A stretch of DNA of 64,000 nucleotides, taken from the NCBI GenBank assembly GCA_938084835.1, contig CALKER010000006.1:62001-126000 (forward strand), in the 5' to 3' direction. The notes under the pieces were generated by a model. The model was not told the origin of the DNA and did not search any database. It saw only the letters and a list, made by a program, of their open reading frames with translations. Both the position numbers and the translations under genes were made by a program. Source of the stretch: an uncultured Thermoguttaceae bacterium (GTDB lineage: Bacteria > Planctomycetota > Planctomycetia > Pirellulales > Thermoguttaceae). Below, one piece after another: positions 18,920 to 28,664 of the stretch. The stretch's first letter is position 1; each line of letters begins with the position of its first letter.

Positions 18920-19323
18920 ATCTGGGATATCTGAAGAAACTCTGCACGATGAATTTTAGTGCAGGTTTCGGGGTTGCCTGACCCAGCCAGATCTTGTTCG
19001 CCCATTTTGACAGCGCCCCTCACCGTTTGGCTGCAGGGCGGTTCTAAGAGTTCTTCCTTTTGTGTCGGCTAAATTGGGATCCATTTTTAGTCCCACCATA
19101 GTGATTGTTGCACCCTTTCGGTTTGACCGTCCCACCCGGGCAGAAGGAGCGGCACACTTCCCACTAATTCTCTGCTACTCTTCAGCTTCCGGGGAACTTC
19201 CTTATCTGCTCACCATGGGCAGAGTAGCCCTACTGCTTCGCGGAGTTGGATTCCAGGCGGGGTTGTTGAAGTCTCTGATTTATGTCGGGATATTCAGATT
19301 TATGTGGGCGTGTTAGGATTCCG

Positions 19324-19346
19324 GCCGCTCCCGCGCGAGGAGCGGC
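19324..19346 (-). terminator. Candidate terminator hairpin after cdsA
   Basis: GCCGCTCC, loop CGCGCGA, GGAGCGGC form a perfect 8-bp GC-rich stem, starting 6 bp beyond the cdsA stop codon. There is no T-run after it, so it is an atypical intrinsic terminator or an mRNA 3'-end structure. Confidence 0.5.
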
Positions 19347-19351
19347 TACCG

Positions 19352-20317
19352 TTACGCAACGATCTCAAATGCCCAACACGCATAAGCGACAGGGGAGCTT
19401 ATGAGGACACTGTCCACTAGATCGAGCAATCCTCCAAAGCCGGGAATCCATCTCCCAGAGTCCTTTCGAGCGACGTCGCGCTTGATAAGCGATTCTGCCA
19501 GATCACCCAGGATACCGAATACTCCAGTCAATATGCCAAAAGCAAGCCATCCCCACGGTGGGGTATGATGCGCTGCGGATAAGCCCGATCCCGGGATAAG
19601 GACCTCCAGTACCAGCCAAGCACCAAGACACGAGCTTGCAACCGCACCCACTGCTCCCTCGATTGTTTTCTTGGGACTTATCCCCGGTGCCAACTTGCTT
19701 CGCCCTATGCTTTTTCCTACTAGGTAGGCCCCCGTATCACCCATCTTTACGGCAGCAAGTGTTGCCAATAAAGCACGGAGTCCCCACGTTAGCCTGATTT
19801 GCACCAGAAAACTGAATAGAAGCCCAATGTAGAGCATCGCGAAAACAGAAGCAGCAACATTGACTGTAATTCCTCCCGGTCTGGTGTACCGACGCATTTC
19901 CGCAATGAAAACGAGCATTAATCCGGCCGCAAGAGCGAAAAGTGTCCAGTCGCTGGGCGATGTATGCCAACGTTCGTAAAGCGTTCGCGCAAAACGGTAC
20001 CAAAGTGGCGTAAACCAACTGCTGCAGATTACTATCGCACAGGACGTGTAAACCACCCACCGGATGGGCCGCACTCCCCCCGATATAGTAAGTTCTAATA
20101 CCTCCTTGGTGGATGCCATCGCGAAGATCATGAGTACCGGAAAAAGGGCCACACCGGGTATGTCCAAAATTTGTTCTAGAACATGATCAAGGTAACAAGC
20201 CCCCAGGAGGAGGCAAACCAGAGAAGCGCCGATAATTATGCGCCAAAACAAACTGTCGCCCTCCGGTTGGGGCAAGTTCCCCTGTGTTGGGCGGGCAAGT
20301 GTCGCGGGTTGGGTCAT
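19352..20317 (-). CDS. cdsA: Phosphatidate cytidylyltransferase
   Basis: 321 residues from the ATG at 20317; the frame continues upstream without plausible protein. An integral inner-membrane enzyme making CDP-diacylglycerol from phosphatidate and CTP for phospholipid synthesis. About eight hydrophobic helices are seen. The C-terminal signature is intact: KMGDTGAYLVGKSIGR, SPKKTIEGAVG, and GDLAESLIKRDVARKDSG followed by PGFGGLLDLVDSVL, with the conserved acidic residues. uppS lies upstream in the same direction, the usual neighbour, but here 1.3 kb separates them, so they probably have separate promoters. Confidence 0.93.
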   Translation of the reverse strand: MTQPATLARPTQGNLPQPEGDSLFWRIIIGASLVCLLLGACYLDHVLEQILDIPGVALFPVLMIFAMASTKEVLELTISGGVRPIRWVVYTSCAIVICSSWFTPLWYRFARTLYERWHTSPSDWTLFALAAGLMLVFIAEMRRYTRPGGITVNVAASVFAMLYIGLLFSFLVQIRLTWGLRALLATLAAVKMGDTGAYLVGKSIGRSKLAPGISPKKTIEGAVGAVASSCLGAWLVLEVLIPGSGLSAAHHTPPWGWLAFGILTGVFGILGDLAESLIKRDVARKDSGRWIPGFGGLLDLVDSVLISSPVAYACWAFEIVA

Positions 20318-21617
20318 AATTGGCCTCGCCTCGGGGGATGAAAGTGTCGGTCTAAGAAGCCAGTAAGCTGAATCGCTTGAGCTTCCAGGGCTCAAAATAG
20401 GAGCCGTCAGTTGGGCCGAGTATTTCCAATCCTTTGCATCGGATGTGGAGGGATGCGTTCTCTTCGGGTCCGCCCCCAAATGTACTCTCCCTGAGTTCCA
20501 CTTTACACTTCTGCTCAAGCTTTCAACTCAAAAAGCTTGAAGTATTCCGGATAAAGTTTCAATCCGGAGGCTCCGGCAATGCCGGTCCAAGCTTTTTGTC
20601 GAATGACGCACTTGACTTTTTAACCTGAGCGACCGCTCCGGGGAGAAGTTCACTCAGTTCCCAAGCAAGGCTGGAAGCTTTAAGGGTTGCCTTCACGGGG
20701 GGCCAAATACGTATTGAGTCCCAGCGAATCGGCAAGCGTCTGTATGTTTGCCGGAGCTTCATCAGGAGTGATCCGTTGGTCCCGGTTTCGCCACGCCAGA
20801 GGGGTTTACGCTAGGCAAAGGCGGCTTCAATCGTGTTGGGAAATTGCCTCCCCGTTGTGGTTGATCATCCGGCGCGCTGCGTGCGAGAAAATCAGATTTT
20901 CTCCCCATATTCCTATTAAAAATCTGCGCGGCGGGACGTTCGGGCAAAAACAGCCCGTTTGGAAGTACCTGCGGCTTAGTTTCAGATGATCCAGCTTTCT
21001 TGTGGCTGTTTCTGCCCCGCAGCGGTTTTTTGAGAACTTTAAGCAATTGGCACATTTGAGGGAGAAGTCGGCAGTGAGGGGTTTAGCGCCGGCATTTTGG
21101 GCAGTGTAACCGTGGTTTGAGGCTGGAATATGTTCGCCTGGTGGACGGATCGGGTGACTAAGAAACTTGGAGAAAAAAACGTGGCGCGCAAGTTCTTAAC
21201 CACTTAATTGGTCCATTTTCTCAGGGCATGAGCTATGTACGGGTCTTTGTTCCGAGTATGCCCCAGGACTTGAGGAAGGGTGTCACCGGTGGAGTCAAAC
21301 TCTTAAGCCGTTTGAGATTGCCTGTGCCGGGGTTAAGTTCTGGTGACAAGCTCAGACTACCCGGTGTTTCAGTTTTTGTGGGGGTTGCTCTCGGGAGGTA
21401 CGAATTCTACGGCTGAATTTAAGAGGAATGAAACTCAACCGATTTGAGGTCCGGCCGAGTGAGGATAGTTTGTAGGTTCGGTGGCCATTGGGCCCCCACA
21501 AAGGAGGGAAATTCGGGGGTGCGTTTTGGATGTGCGGGAGTGTGGGCGCGGGAAGCATCGGCCGGAGTTCAGGGTTGCCGGCTCAGCAACGAGCTCCGAT
21601 CTTAACGAGCTCCGATC
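20318..21617. other. Long spacer between uppS and cdsA
   Basis: 1,300 bp between two genes that are usually adjacent. It contains a 19-bp palindrome and a tandem duplication at its right end, both listed separately. Open frames up to 100 codons lack domains. I see no remnant of dxr or other usual neighbours. Confidence 0.45.
20885..20903. promoter_or_regulatory. Perfect 19-bp palindrome
   Basis: GAGAAAATC-A-GATTTTCTC is a perfect inverted repeat of 9-bp arms around one base, about 570 bp upstream of cdsA. The size and symmetry fit a dimeric regulator's operator, but the distance to the gene is large. Confidence 0.3.
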
Positions 21618-21619
21618 TT
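21588..21619. repeat. Perfect 16-bp tandem duplication at the uppS stop codon
   Basis: AACGAGCTCCGATCTT is repeated exactly twice. The right-hand copy overlaps the first two bases of the uppS stop codon, so the duplication lies at the 3' end of the gene and leaves the protein end intact. Confidence 0.9.
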
Positions 21620-22391
21620 AAAGCCCTCCAAATCGGCGTGTGCGTCGGGCATAGTCGCAGATGGCTTCGCGTAAGTGGAGTTCGCTAAAGTCGGGCCAAA
21701 AGTCGGACGTGACCCACAATTCGGCGTAGCTGATCTGCCACAATAGAAAATTGCTCACTCGCATTTCCCCAGCTGTACGGATAAGGAGATCCGGGTCCGG
21801 TAAGCCGCTGGTGTAAAGATGGGAAGCGATAACTTCGTCGGTAATATCCTCTTCGCGGATGTGTCCGGCAATGGCCTTGTGCACGATTGCCCGGACCGCG
21901 TCGACAAGCTCCGCTCGTCCACCGTAGTTTATCGCAAGCGATAAGGAAAGCCCGTCGTTATTTGCCGAAAGGCTGACCGTCTTGTCCATTTCCCGGAGAA
22001 CATGTTCGGGGATACCTTCGCGACGGCCCAAGATGCGCAGGCGGATTCTCTGCTGGAGGATATGCCGCCGGGATTCCACCATAAATTGCCCGAGGAGCTC
22101 CATCAACGCGGAAAGCTCCGAAGGGGGCCGCTTCCAATTCTCACTCGACAAACAGTAAAGGGTCAGATAAGGTATGCCCCATCGGACACAGGCGCGAACC
22201 ACTTCTTCGACAACGCGCACACCGCGGCGATGGCCCTCAATCCGCGGTAAACCTCGCTGAGCCGCCCAACGCCCGTTGCCGTCCATGATGATGGCGATAT
22301 GACGAGGCAGTTTCTCGGGGGGTAAACCAAGATCCTCCCGCGAAACACAAAGCTCGCGCACAGTGGCTTCTTGTGGTGCTTTCGTATTCAT
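21618..22391 (-). CDS. uppS: Isoprenyl transferase (undecaprenyl diphosphate synthase type)
   Basis: 257 residues from the ATG at 22391. A cytosolic cis-prenyltransferase that extends farnesyl diphosphate with isopentenyl diphosphate to make the lipid carrier for wall and polysaccharide synthesis. Catalytic Asp37 lies in IAIIMDGNGRWA. Other conserved blocks are GHRRG, LYCLSSENWKRP, LSLAINYGGRAE, and LIRTAGEMRVSNFLLWQ with YAELW. Full length, with an N-terminal extension of about 25 residues. The product is also what the polysaccharide cluster at 50-60 kb needs. Confidence 0.95.
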   Translation of the reverse strand: MNTKAPQEATVRELCVSREDLGLPPEKLPRHIAIIMDGNGRWAAQRGLPRIEGHRRGVRVVEEVVRACVRWGIPYLTLYCLSSENWKRPPSELSALMELLGQFMVESRRHILQQRIRLRILGRREGIPEHVLREMDKTVSLSANNDGLSLSLAINYGGRAELVDAVRAIVHKAIAGHIREEDITDEVIASHLYTSGLPDPDLLIRTAGEMRVSNFLLWQISYAELWVTSDFWPDFSELHLREAICDYARRTRRFGGL

Positions 22392-22620
22392 CGGCTAGGG
22401 GCTGATGCCCGTTCCCCTCAAAACGACTGGTAATCTCGATCTGAAGAAATTTAACTCCGCGTGGCGATTTCCTATGTCGTTTAGAACTTTAACTTGCCGC
22501 GTTAAAAATTTTCTGCTGCTGGGATTGACGCAGTGTTGGCTCTTCTTTGTGAGATGGTGCATAAGTAACTCGGGTCATGTGGATCGATTTTTGGGCAAGT
22601 TATCCCGAGGCACAAGGTGC

Positions 22621-23913
22621 TCAGGAGCCAAGGCCCTCATGCACAACGACCGTATCCAAGCGGTCAGGCCCCACGGAGACGATAGAGATCGGTCTGCCTA
22701 ACAATTCACAGATTCGCCGTAAATAAGCTTGTGCATTCCGTGGCAAATCGCCGAAAGACCGAATATTTCGGATTTCTTGTTGCCACCCGGGCAAAACATC
22801 ATAGATGGGATGAACCCTGCGGAGATCGTCGGTGTGACTGGGAAAATCCGTCATTTGATGTCCGTCTAGCTCGTAGGCGCGGCAAATCCGCAGCTGGGGC
22901 AGTTCGCTGAGAACATCCAGGAGCATTACCGCAAGTTCGTCCACACCGCTAAGCCTTGCCGAATATCGTGTTGCGACTGCATCGAACCAACCACATCGGC
23001 GGGGACGCCGGGTAACCGTTCCGTACTCGTTCCCTCGCTCGCGGATGTGTTGACCAATTTCGTCAGTTAATTCGGTAGGAAAAGGACCCCCGCCGACACG
23101 CGTGGTATACGCCTTGATTACTCCGATTACCTTGGAAATATATTTTGGGGGCACACCGGAGCCGGCGGTAACCCCCAATCCGGAGCTGTTGCTGCTTGTC
23201 ACGTAGGGGAATGTGCCGTGGTCAATATCCAGCAGTGAGCCTTGGGCGCCTTCGAACAATATTGACCGCCCGTTTTCGGCTGCCTCAAGCAAGAACTTAG
23301 TTGTATCGGTGACAAAGGGACGCAACTGCTCTGCATAGGCCGAGTATTCCTGCCAAATACTCTTAGGGTCGAATTCGACCTGACCATTAAGACCGGCAAG
23401 CATGAGTGACTTCGTCTTCGCCACCTGTTCGATTCGCTCTCGTAACCCCGGGCGATACAAATCCCCCAAGCGGATGGCGAGCGAACGGCCAGCCTTATCT
23501 TTGTAACACGGGCCTATCCCGCGGAGGGTGGTCCCGATCGCTTCCCCACCGAAGACGGCGTTAAGCAATCGATCTTCCTCAATGTGCCAAGGGAAAATCA
23601 CATGAGCGCGGTCGCTGATGAGGAGATTCGAGCCAACTTCGATGCCCCGCTGTCGAAGCGAATTAATCTCTTGGAGGAGGACACCTGGGTGAATCACCAC
23701 TCCATTAGCGATGACGCACTGGACATGCGGGCGAAAGATGCCGCTCGGCACAAGCGAGAGCTTGAAAGTTTGATTGCCGAAAACCACTGTATGCCCTGCG
23801 TTTGGTCCCCCCTGGTAGCGAACCACAATTTCATGCTGGTCGGTCAGGAGATCGACAATTTTGCCCTTAGCCTCGTCCCCCCATTGAAGTCCAATAACGC
23901 ACGTGCAAGGCAC
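22621..23913 (-). CDS. purA: Adenylosuccinate synthetase
   Basis: 430 residues from a GTG at 23913, chosen because it gives the canonical N-terminus (PCTCVIGLQWGDEAKGKIVD) and has GGGGGTG just upstream. A TTG at 23949 would add 12 residues. It catalyses GTP-dependent joining of IMP and aspartate, the first committed step to AMP. The GTP-binding loop GDEAKGK is present, with catalytic Asp in GDEAKG and His in GPNAGHT. IMP-site segments include GTTLRGIGPCYKDKAGR, GAQGSLLDIDHGTFPYVTSS and TTRVGGGPFPTEL, and the C-terminal RRPRRCGWFDAV is present. Normal length. It is transcribed alone. Confidence 0.95.
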   Translation of the reverse strand: MPCTCVIGLQWGDEAKGKIVDLLTDQHEIVVRYQGGPNAGHTVVFGNQTFKLSLVPSGIFRPHVQCVIANGVVIHPGVLLQEINSLRQRGIEVGSNLLISDRAHVIFPWHIEEDRLLNAVFGGEAIGTTLRGIGPCYKDKAGRSLAIRLGDLYRPGLRERIEQVAKTKSLMLAGLNGQVEFDPKSIWQEYSAYAEQLRPFVTDTTKFLLEAAENGRSILFEGAQGSLLDIDHGTFPYVTSSNSSGLGVTAGSGVPPKYISKVIGVIKAYTTRVGGGPFPTELTDEIGQHIRERGNEYGTVTRRPRRCGWFDAVATRYSARLSGVDELAVMLLDVLSELPQLRICRAYELDGHQMTDFPSHTDDLRRVHPIYDVLPGWQQEIRNIRSFGDLPRNAQAYLRRICELLGRPISIVSVGPDRLDTVVVHEGLGS

Positions 23914-24904
23914 CGAAACACCCCCGAATTCTGTTACTACGGTTCGCAACCTTTAAAATTTTCCTCCAAGGTGGTGACGAGTCCTCGTCAAGTTTGAAAA
24001 ACGCTCCATTCCTTCCGGAAAGCCTCGTAGTCCACCAATCCCCGGCTCGGTGAATTTCCACGTAAGATCAAAAAGCCCGCGCCGAGGAGCTTTTATCCCC
24101 CGGCTGTCAGCCTCCGAAGCAAGCACGTCATCGGTGAGTATTTGCTGCCGGAAGACGCCGGACCAGCTCGTCCACCTAACGAAATGATGAAAATCGACCG
24201 GTCCATGCCACCGTGTCGATGTTCAGTTTGATTGTCAATTTGTCGATGATATATGCCGTGCTCCAGATTCTGACGCACAGCGAACCATGCCCGCTCTGGC
24301 TAACCAGGCTGGGGAGATCTTTACCCAACCAAAAGTCTAGGTGATCGATGAAGCCATCGTCAAGCTTTTTAGGGGCGGGCAGGGACAAGATGCCAGAGGA
24401 CCGGAGGCGATGGGAAGGCTGGTGCAAGAACTTTCAAAGCGTGCTGTTACCACATTTTTAAGCACGTGTGTTTTTCTCGGCGGTTTTTAATTAACGCGCT
24501 CTGAGGCTCAATTGGCCGGTTGGGATATCTTTAAAAAAGTCCGCAGGCGGGCCATCTGACTGGGGAAATAAGTTCGGTTGGCGTGGCTTTCGTTTAGTTG
24601 CCAAGGACAATCCACACGAGCCTTTCGGGGTCAGAGAAGCTGTGAGACGCTTTCTGCCATTGCGTACCTTCATGCCGAATTCTTTGGTCTTTGGTCACCT
24701 TTAAGTCTCGAAAGTAACTGTGGATGAAATTTGCCCTCGCCAACGCATAGGTTGTGAACCTTGTTGATGTATTTTCGGGAAAGGCCTTCCCAAGTGAGCC
24801 TCACTAGCGAGGATGTTCCTGGGGTCAACCTGATCGGCGAGGGCTGGAGCGATTCTAAAACTTTCCACTAGCCAGGGACAACTTCGCCCGCAACGCGTAT
24901 GAGG
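23914..24904. other. Intergenic spacer upstream of purA
   Basis: About 990 bp between the purA start and the fabH stop. No gene, RNA or repeat that I can support; open frames are short and of poor composition. Confidence 0.45.
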
Positions 24905-25957
24905 CTACCATCGCAGTAAAACAGTTCCCCAGGCCAATCCGGCGCCGAAACCGCTAAGCAGCAAAAGATCCCCGCGCTTGATGCGCCCTTGCTGGATTGC
25001 TTCATCGAGTGCCAGTGGAATACTGGCGGAGGAGGTGTTCCCATATCGGTCGACGTTGTTAAAAACTTTGCCTGGGTCGATTCGGAGGCTCTCCACGGCA
25101 GATTGAATGATTCGCATGTTGGCTTGATGAAAGACGAAGAGATCAATCTCTTCAAGTCCCACGCGGGCGACCCGAAGCACCTCCGCGATCGTTTGGGACT
25201 GGAGGCGGACAGCCCATTTAAAGACAGGGCGGCCCTCCATCTTTAGGTAAAACGAGCCATTTTGGGAAGCCTCCGGACCAAAAGGATATCGGGTTCCGCC
25301 AATTTTGCGGTAAAGCAGGTCGGCTCCAGAGCCGTCGGCCCCCAAAGCATAAGCTAGTAACCCCTGATCCCTGCTCCCTGGGGCCAGAAGCACGGCACCA
25401 GCCGCGTCGCCGAAAAGAGGGTAGGTCTGGACGTCCTTCGGGTCGACTACGCGGGAATTGCAGTCGGCTCCGATTACTAAGACTCTTTTGTGGCAACCAC
25501 CCGCCACAAAGTGTATGCCGGTTACAAGGGCGTAAACGAAGCTAGCACAAGCTGCTTGGAGGTCCATTGCCGGTGCGGTCACTCCTAGACGGTCCTGGAC
25601 TAAGCAGGCCGTGGAGGGTAACAAGTAGTCGGGCGTATAAGTTCCCACGATGACTAAATCTACTTCCTCGGGGGGGACTTCCGCTCGCGAAAGGCACTGG
25701 ACGGCTGCCTCAACGGCCAAATCGCTCGTGGCGATGGAAGCCGGCGCATGACGTCTCTCCAAAATGCCGGTCCTTTGCAAGATCCAGTCCGCATCATAGC
25801 CGAGGTTAGCAAGGTCCTCATTGCGAATTGGCTGGGCCGGCACACTGCTTCCGACGGCCACAATTTGCACGCCTGTTAGACTTCCCACGCGTGACGGCTT
25901 TAGCCCGACCGCCCGGTCGGCCACTCGATTCGGTGTCGACTCCTGTCCCAAACTCAT
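24905..25957 (-). CDS. fabH: 3-oxoacyl-ACP synthase III
   Basis: 350 residues from the ATG at 25957, with GGAAGA six bases upstream. It condenses acetyl-CoA (or another acyl-CoA) with malonyl-ACP to start fatty acid synthesis. The Cys-His-Asn triad is intact: Cys137 in AACASF, His277 in FHQANMRI, Asn307 in RYGNTSSAS. The C-terminal GFGAGLAWGTVLLRW is typical. An unusual N-terminal extension of about 27 residues precedes the first strand. It is not next to plsX, rpmF or other fab genes, so it stands outside the usual fatty-acid operon and a role in a side pathway cannot be excluded. Confidence 0.92.
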   Translation of the reverse strand: MSLGQESTPNRVADRAVGLKPSRVGSLTGVQIVAVGSSVPAQPIRNEDLANLGYDADWILQRTGILERRHAPASIATSDLAVEAAVQCLSRAEVPPEEVDLVIVGTYTPDYLLPSTACLVQDRLGVTAPAMDLQAACASFVYALVTGIHFVAGGCHKRVLVIGADCNSRVVDPKDVQTYPLFGDAAGAVLLAPGSRDQGLLAYALGADGSGADLLYRKIGGTRYPFGPEASQNGSFYLKMEGRPVFKWAVRLQSQTIAEVLRVARVGLEEIDLFVFHQANMRIIQSAVESLRIDPGKVFNNVDRYGNTSSASIPLALDEAIQQGRIKRGDLLLLSGFGAGLAWGTVLLRW

Positions 25958-27409
25958 AGATTTCTTCCGAACCCGGGGTCGATGTCGATTTCCAACTCAC
26001 TCGGCAACTTCAACTTCATAGTTGACCGAAGTTTCAGATTCAAACGTCTTGCTCCGCTTCCGGGGGATTGGGCTGCCAACCCTGTTTACACGGTGCCGCA
26101 TCAGATTTCCCCTAACGGCGAGAGCGGAGTTGCCCAGCTGTTGCTCCAGCCGAACGGATGCCCAAGGACCGTTGATTCGGAACGGCGGTAATTAAGGCTT
26201 GGCGCGCCCAACTTCGTCGAACTTTTCATTCAACCAGGAGGCGGAAATATCACATTCGCTGCGAGGAATTCGATTATTTTGCAGAGTGCACGATTGTTAT
26301 AATTTTTGTCGTCTTTTTTTGGCCAATCTCTCCAAAAGTTTGGTTTTAGGGTAACCTGCGCCCTGTTTTGCTTCAAGTCGGACCTAAGCCAACTCTCCAA
26401 GGTTGCACCGATTTGATTGCCGAGGCTCGTAATCGTGGGAAACTGTATGGAATTAAAGTTTTCGCTGGATAAGAAATATCGCAGTTCTTTTTCTAAGGAA
26501 ACTGTAGCTGGGAGACCATTGCTTTGATTTTTGAGCCGCTGACGGCAGCAAAATCGGCTTCTGACCTTTGGGCAACTTCCCCCCCAAACTGTGGTGTAAC
26601 CTGCGGGGTGAACGGTCTGGAGATGAAGCACAATTATGGTCCCTCAAACGATGGAAAGTACCCCTGCAGATCAGGTGGCATCACTATTTGGGAATGGGAA
26701 ATATGGGACTGGGAGATTGGTTCTCAAGGCCATCGAAGATGAATCTCACGTTTGCCCATACACAACTTTGGGGCCACGAAACGTAAGTTCGTCGCCGGGG
26801 GCTAAAAAATCAACAAAAAGGTGGGAGATAGGCAGACCTTTGGCCATGAAACCCATTCCCAAAGGCATCTGTAGGTGATTTTAGGCCCCCTGTTGCTACG
26901 AGCGGGAAGGCCCAAGCTAACTGATTTATAGTGGCGGTTTGAGTATCGCGACGTGGACTGATTTTCCGTTCAAGCTAGCCTCTCGCTAAACGTACGAACC
27001 AAAACATTTCGATAAAACATTTCGATGCGATCGGATCTCTAAAACTCCTGACCTGTCGGGAGTGCAAATTACTAGTGATACTTACTATAGCGATTTAGTA
27101 ACAGCGGCTGAGGTGGAGAGGTGGACACTGCCTTCGGTTCTGCTCAATGTGGAGTTATCCTATTATCTTTTTCGAACTCGGCCTTCCGCGATCTGGGGGG
27201 CCGGGATAAAACGGAGCCGGTCCGTCGGAGCGGATCACATCCCTTAGCTCGCTCTGATCTTTGCTCTCCGTGACAACCGTTGAGTAACACCCAGGCTAGC
27301 TTTAGGCTGAGAAATTCACGGCAAGAAGTTGTCACGCACAGTTTCGGAAAGAGCTTTCCGACTTGCAGGAACGTTCCTTTGGAGTTTTCCTGATCAGTTG
27401 TGTGAGCGA
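25958..27409. other. Longest spacer of the window
   Basis: 1,452 bp between fabH and the dcd stop. Overlapping open frames of 60-133 codons are present on both strands but none looks like protein. It contains a 13-bp tandem duplication at 27001-27026. No tRNA, rRNA or known structured RNA was recognised. Confidence 0.45.
27001..27026. repeat. Perfect 13-bp tandem duplication
   Basis: AAAACATTTCGAT occurs twice in direct succession within the fabH-dcd spacer. No coding effect. Confidence 0.85.
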
Positions 27410-27943
27410 CTATTGTCCCTCCCCCAACGCTAATTCTTTGTAGAGCAAGCTTGGTTGAATGTCAGTATTATTTTGGTATTTATTGCTAGAATATTCTTTA
27501 TAAGCTCCTCTAATGTCATGGTAAAAGATCTGGCAAATGCCTACTCCAGGGTAGATCTTCACCGGATGGATGGCAAACATTTCAAGCGTCCAAAAACCAC
27601 AGAATCCCACATCACCGAATCCAGCCGTTACATGCACGAACAAGCCAAGCCGGCCGATCGATGATCGGCCCTCAATCATGGGAACAAACCCATGAGTTTC
27701 TGTTCTTTCTACGGTTCGACCGAGGTACAGGCGAAAGGGTTCGAGCACTAGCCCATCGTCCGGGATTATTAGGCGTCGGGTTTTTGCCGGCTTCCGCATA
27801 TCGAGGATTTCTTCCTCGTACACTAGTAACTCGTTGTGCAGTGTTAAGTTATAGCTGTTGGGATTGAGCCGGCGCTCGTCGAATGGCTCGATAATAATCT
27901 TGGTTCCCAAATTGGCTTTGATTTCCTCCCCGGACAAGATCAT
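27410..27943 (-). CDS. dcd: dCTP deaminase
   Basis: 177 residues from the ATG at 27943. It deaminates dCTP to dUTP (and in bifunctional members on to dUMP), feeding thymidylate synthesis. It is a trimeric dUTPase-fold enzyme. Key blocks are LNPNSYNLTLHNEL, the phosphate-binding EGRSSIGRLGL (91-101), the G-x-GD-x-GF-x-G core at 108-116, and the catalytic Glu121 in WTLEMF. A C-terminal SSNKYQNNTDIQPS arm closes over the site. Shorter than E. coli Dcd (193 residues), in the range of archaeal/bacterial mono- and bifunctional forms, which cannot be told apart here. Confidence 0.92.
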   Translation of the reverse strand: MILSGEEIKANLGTKIIIEPFDERRLNPNSYNLTLHNELLVYEEEILDMRKPAKTRRLIIPDDGLVLEPFRLYLGRTVERTETHGFVPMIEGRSSIGRLGLFVHVTAGFGDVGFCGFWTLEMFAIHPVKIYPGVGICQIFYHDIRGAYKEYSSNKYQNNTDIQPSLLYKELALGEGQ

Positions 27944-28664
27944 GTGAGCATACCCCTCCTATCAAAGTCTCGAGCGAACTTTTTTTCCGCAGTTTGGAGC
28001 CGCCAAATAAATATCCGAAAAAGTTTCTGAAAGCGTTTCTGGACTCCAAGGTCGGTGGCACCCCGAGGGGGCAACTCGGCGAAATAAAACGGGCAGTAGG
28101 GACGGATTTTCCGGCTTCTATCTCTTCAACGGTCAGTTCGCTGTGTCGCTAGTTCTGAATTCTTGGGCCGGAATGACTTAGTTTCGCAGTCGGTCTTTTA
28201 CAGGTGTAGGCCTGGCCTGATGAAAAACGGGTTTTTTTCCAAAAGAGCGTAGGTCCCATGCACGAGTAGGCCTGGCCACATGGCAGGACGTGTGTGAAGC
28301 CGACACAACGTTGGTCCCATACCGGTAGGCCTCGCAGTTGCGGTATTGGCCGGAAAATGCTGGAGGACATTTTAGCTGTAGAAAACACCTTTCGGTTCGG
28401 AACCTCGGGAAATATTGTCGGACAAGAAGGCGAATTATGGGCCGGAATGGCGGCGTTAAAGTGCAAATTGTTGCAACACCTACGTAACCTAGTTTATGGC
28501 TCCCGCGGGGTTTTACCACACCTCCAGGCGATAAGGATTTACGACAGCCCCAGGCTATAATTATCCAGGGTCTTTGCCTTTCACGCGTGGTTCATATGGT
28601 GGGGCGCGATTAACGGAAAAATTTGGCTGTACCCCTCGGCCCTATTAAGTGAAATGTTTATGCC
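27944..28664. other. Divergent spacer between dcd and folE
   Basis: 721 bp between divergent genes. It contains the three-copy degenerate repeat at 28191-28335. No gene supported. Confidence 0.45.
28191..28335. repeat. Three degenerate ~27-bp repeats at 60-bp spacing (CRISPR-like remnant or tandem repeat)
   Basis: Copies begin at 28191, 28251 and 28312. All end in GTAGGCCT, and copies 1 and 2 share GTAGGCCTGGCC. Copies 2 and 3 share GGTCCCAT and GTAGGCCT. The intervening 33 and 34 bp are unrelated to one another. A weaker match (CGGTC) lies at 28130, again 61 bp away. The layout is like a short, decayed CRISPR array, but no cas gene is in the window. Because the period is close to 60, an old 20-codon protein repeat is an alternative. 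Confidence 0.35.

Larger units (their letters stand above)
18596..19351. other. Intergenic spacer upstream of the porin and downstream of cdsA
   Basis: 756 bp. It holds two inverted repeats, listed separately, and no gene I can support. Confidence 0.45.

Noticed and set aside
26230..26631. 133-codon minus frame in the fabH-dcd spacer
   Set aside because: No recognisable domain and another frame of similar length overlaps it on the opposite strand.
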